From positions 124,001 to 188,000 of the forward strand of contig CBDCMP010000004.1 in assembly GCA_965218985.1 (NCBI GenBank): a stretch of DNA of 64,000 nt, read 5' to 3'. Origin of the DNA: Pseudopedobacter sp965218985. GTDB lineage: Bacteria > Bacteroidota > Bacteroidia > Sphingobacteriales > Sphingobacteriaceae. This document shows, piece by piece, positions 62,186 through 64,000 of this stretch. A model generated the notes under the pieces. That model made no database searches, was not told the DNA's origin, and saw only the letters and a list, made by a program, of their open reading frames with translations. The translations under genes and the position numbers were made by a program. Within the stretch, counting starts at the first letter, position 1; every line of letters begins with the position of its first letter.

Positions 62186-62707
62186 ATGAGAAAGAAAGGG
62201 TTGATCATTGTTGCTATTTTAGCGGTTTTTACTGCCATCGTTTGTTTTTTGGGTTATAAAATTATAGAAAAGCAAGGTAAGAATGAAGAAATTAAAGCTA
62301 TCAAAGCCAAGCTTCCAAATTTTGAGTTTTATCATTTAGATGGCAAAAAGTTCAGCAGCAAAACATTAAACTCAAACTTATCACATCTCATTATCCATTT
62401 CAATACCGAGTGCGAACATTGCCAGGCAGAAGCGCAATTGATCCATCAAAATATCAAAGCATTTAAAAATGCTCAAATTGTTATGGTTGCGCCTAATCCG
62501 CCAAAAGAAATCTCAGCTTTTACCAAACAATACGGTATCTATCAACATCCGGAAATTATGGTGCTTTGGGATAAAGATGATCACTTTGTTGACTGGTTTG
62601 GTTCTTCACCTTTTCCTTCGGTTTTTATCTACAATAAGGAGCAGCATTTGGTTAAAGAATATCATGGTGAGGTAAAGATAGAAGTCATTATCAAATACTT
62701 AAATTAA
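62186..62707 (+). CDS. Membrane-anchored thioredoxin-like protein
   Basis: This 173-residue protein has an N-terminal membrane anchor (LIIVAILAVFTAIVCFLGYKI) and a periplasmic thioredoxin/TlpA-like domain: FYHLDGKKFSSKTL, then IIHFNTECEHCQAEAQLIH with the CxxC pair CEHC, and the cis-Pro region SSPFPSVFIYN. It begins 1 base after the preceding stop. A dedicated thiol-disulfide protein fits the two-Cys precursors: it may form or shuffle their disulfides (inference). Confidence 0.85.
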   Translation: MRKKGLIIVAILAVFTAIVCFLGYKIIEKQGKNEEIKAIKAKLPNFEFYHLDGKKFSSKTLNSNLSHLIIHFNTECEHCQAEAQLIHQNIKAFKNAQIVMVAPNPPKEISAFTKQYGIYQHPEIMVLWDKDDHFVDWFGSSPFPSVFIYNKEQHLVKEYHGEVKIEVIIKYLN

Positions 62708-62731
62708 TTTCTTTTGGTGGAGAAATTAGAA

Positions 62732-64000
62732 ATGCATATTGAAAAAACGTTTACCAAACAACAAGACCAAAGTGATTGTGGCGTGGCTTGTCTGCTTTCC
62801 ATCATTAAATTTCATGGCGGGAACTCTAATTTAGAAAAATTAAGGGAATTGAGCGGCACAACCAAGCAAGGCACTACTTTATTAGGGTTGTTTCAAAGTG
62901 CCAATGGGCTGGGTTTGCAGGCAGAAGGTTTTGAGGCAAAAATTGAGCCCTTAAAAGATTTGTCAGACCCTTGTATATTACACGTAAGGGTAGAACAGGA
63001 TTTAGAGCATTATGTGGTATATTATGGGATAAACACTTCTAATCAATTCATCATCGGCGACCCTGCGAAAGGAATTGTTTATTTATCTGAACAGGAGTTA
63101 GAAAAAATTTGGTTAAGTAAGACATTGCTCACCCTAAAACCCAATGAGTGCTTTTTAAAAACTAAAACCCAAACTCAGGATAAGCGGGTATGGTTTTTAA
63201 ATTTAATTAAAGAGGATTATCCTATTTTAGGAATCAGCATTTTTTTGGGAATCATCATTGCTATATTAGGTTTGGCTACCGCCATATTCTCCCAGAAATT
63301 GATTGATGATATTCTGCCTAAAGCTAAAATTCAAATTTTAATTATCGGATTGGTTTGCCTGCTTTTATTGTTGCTGGTTAAAGCAGTATTAAATTTTTTA
63401 CGTCAGCATTTTTTATTGCAACAAACCAAAGATTTTAATACCCGCATTGCCAGTAATTTTTACGATGATTTATTACGGCTGCCCAAATCGTTTTTTGACC
63501 ATCGCAAAACCGGAGATATGATTTCCAGGATGAATGATACCATGCGTATCCAAAAAAGTATAGTTTATATTACAGGCTCTTTTTTTATAGATTTTATTGT
63601 GGTAGTTGTCAGCACAGTGTTCCTGTTCATTTATTCCTGGCAGGTTGCCGGTATTGCATTAACATGTATTCCGTTGATGGCTGTTATTGTTTATAAATAT
63701 CATCAGCCTATTGTACAAGGCCAGCAGCAGGTAATGGCGGCTTATGCCCGTAATGAAAGTAATTATGTAGATACCATACAAGCCATAGCTACCATCAAAG
63801 TAGCCAATAAAGAACCATTCTTTTCCCGTTTAACAAAAATGGTTTATGTCGTTTTTCAGGAGCAAAGTTTTGGTTTGGGAAAAAAAGGAAATCAGTTTGG
63901 GTTGTTAACAGAATTGTTTTCAACCATCATTATTATTTCTATAATTGCTTTTGCATCTTATCAGGTTTTAAACAAACAATTGACGATAGGGGAATTAATA
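62732..64000 (+). CDS. Peptidase-containing (C39) ABC exporter, cut by the window end
   Basis: Partial gene, 423 codons visible; an in-frame GTG at 62717 is an alternative start. Residues about 1-130 are a C39 cysteine peptidase: Gln and Cys in QQDQSDCGVACLLS, His in DLEHYVVYYG, Asp in IIGDPAKG, so the triad is complete. Then the ABC membrane domain (ILGISIFLGIIIAILGLATAIF, DFIVVVVSTVFLFIYSW, DTIQAIATIKVANKE). The ATPase domain lies beyond the window. It should cleave the double-glycine leaders and export the peptides. Confidence 0.93.
   Translation, partial: MHIEKTFTKQQDQSDCGVACLLSIIKFHGGNSNLEKLRELSGTTKQGTTLLGLFQSANGLGLQAEGFEAKIEPLKDLSDPCILHVRVEQDLEHYVVYYGINTSNQFIIGDPAKGIVYLSEQELEKIWLSKTLLTLKPNECFLKTKTQTQDKRVWFLNLIKEDYPILGISIFLGIIIAILGLATAIFSQKLIDDILPKAKIQILIIGLVCLLLLLLVKAVLNFLRQHFLLQQTKDFNTRIASNFYDDLLRLPKSFFDHRKTGDMISRMNDTMRIQKSIVYITGSFFIDFIVVVVSTVFLFIYSWQVAGIALTCIPLMAVIVYKYHQPIVQGQQQVMAAYARNESNYVDTIQAIATIKVANKEPFFSRLTKMVYVVFQEQSFGLGKKGNQFGLLTELFSTIIIISIIAFASYQVLNKQLTIGELI

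Overview
The window reads as a piece of a Bacteroidota chromosome, most likely a Sphingobacteriaceae (Pedobacter-like) organism. Reasons: the ribosomal block rpsU-xerC-hpf-tRNAs-tuf-tRNA-Trp-secE-nusG-rplKAJL-rpoBC, followed by a DUF3467 gene, is the usual Bacteroidota arrangement. Promoters repeatedly match the Bacteroidota form TAnnTTTG. Shine-Dalgarno sequences are weak, and there is a TonB receptor, secretion-type S9 peptidase, Tat-like Gfo/Idh/MocA proteins and an OlsF-type bifunctional acyltransferase. No rRNA and no CRISPR array was seen.

Layout. 1-9.0 kb: 3' end of an RND pump gene, a cupin, an SGNH hydrolase, a DUF4397 lipoprotein, and a four-gene minus-strand operon (double DUF1080, two Gfo/Idh/MocA oxidoreductases, ApbE) that looks like a 3-keto-glycoside pathway. 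9.0-9.9 kb: a graveyard holding a 110-bp MITE-like element, a carbohydrate-binding-like fragment and a truncated copy of the DUF4397 gene. 9.9-19 kb: an S9 peptidase, then a minus-strand aromatic amino acid cluster (aroB, pheA, DAHP synthase/chorismate mutase, aroA, aroC). pheA is preceded by a promoter, a Phe/Tyr-rich leader peptide and a terminator, which is a textbook ribosome-stalling attenuator. 19-30 kb: proline dehydrogenase, HAD hydrolase, guanine deaminase, a PolB-type exonuclease, a fused oligopeptide ABC ATPase, pheT, a decayed toxin-antitoxin locus and a decayed coiled-coil gene, zapA, a probable 6S RNA and rny. 30-32 kb: a small gene split by a second copy of the MITE, and an IS3-family element with a broken orfB. 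32-37 kb: a TonB-dependent receptor and a beta-helix lipoprotein, each preceded by an array of 6-bp repeats with an 11-bp period (Pho-box-like). 37-43 kb: gluconokinase, OlsF-like acyltransferase, a helix-hairpin-helix protein and acyl-CoA dehydrogenase. 43-58 kb: the translation/transcription block. 58-60.4 kb: DUF3467, a potassium channel and an IS5-family element. 60.4-64 kb: a bacteriocin-like cluster with an XRE regulator (3' end rewritten by the IS5 element), two double-glycine precursor peptides absent from standard length-filtered gene calls, two membrane proteins, a thioredoxin-like protein and a C39-peptidase ABC exporter running off the window.

The most interesting signals are the pheA attenuator, the twin Pho-box arrays, the double-glycine peptide export cluster with its candidate operators, and the MITE whose removal together with one TA restores an intact reading frame. 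All functional assignments are made by eye from motifs and remembered family features; no database search was run.
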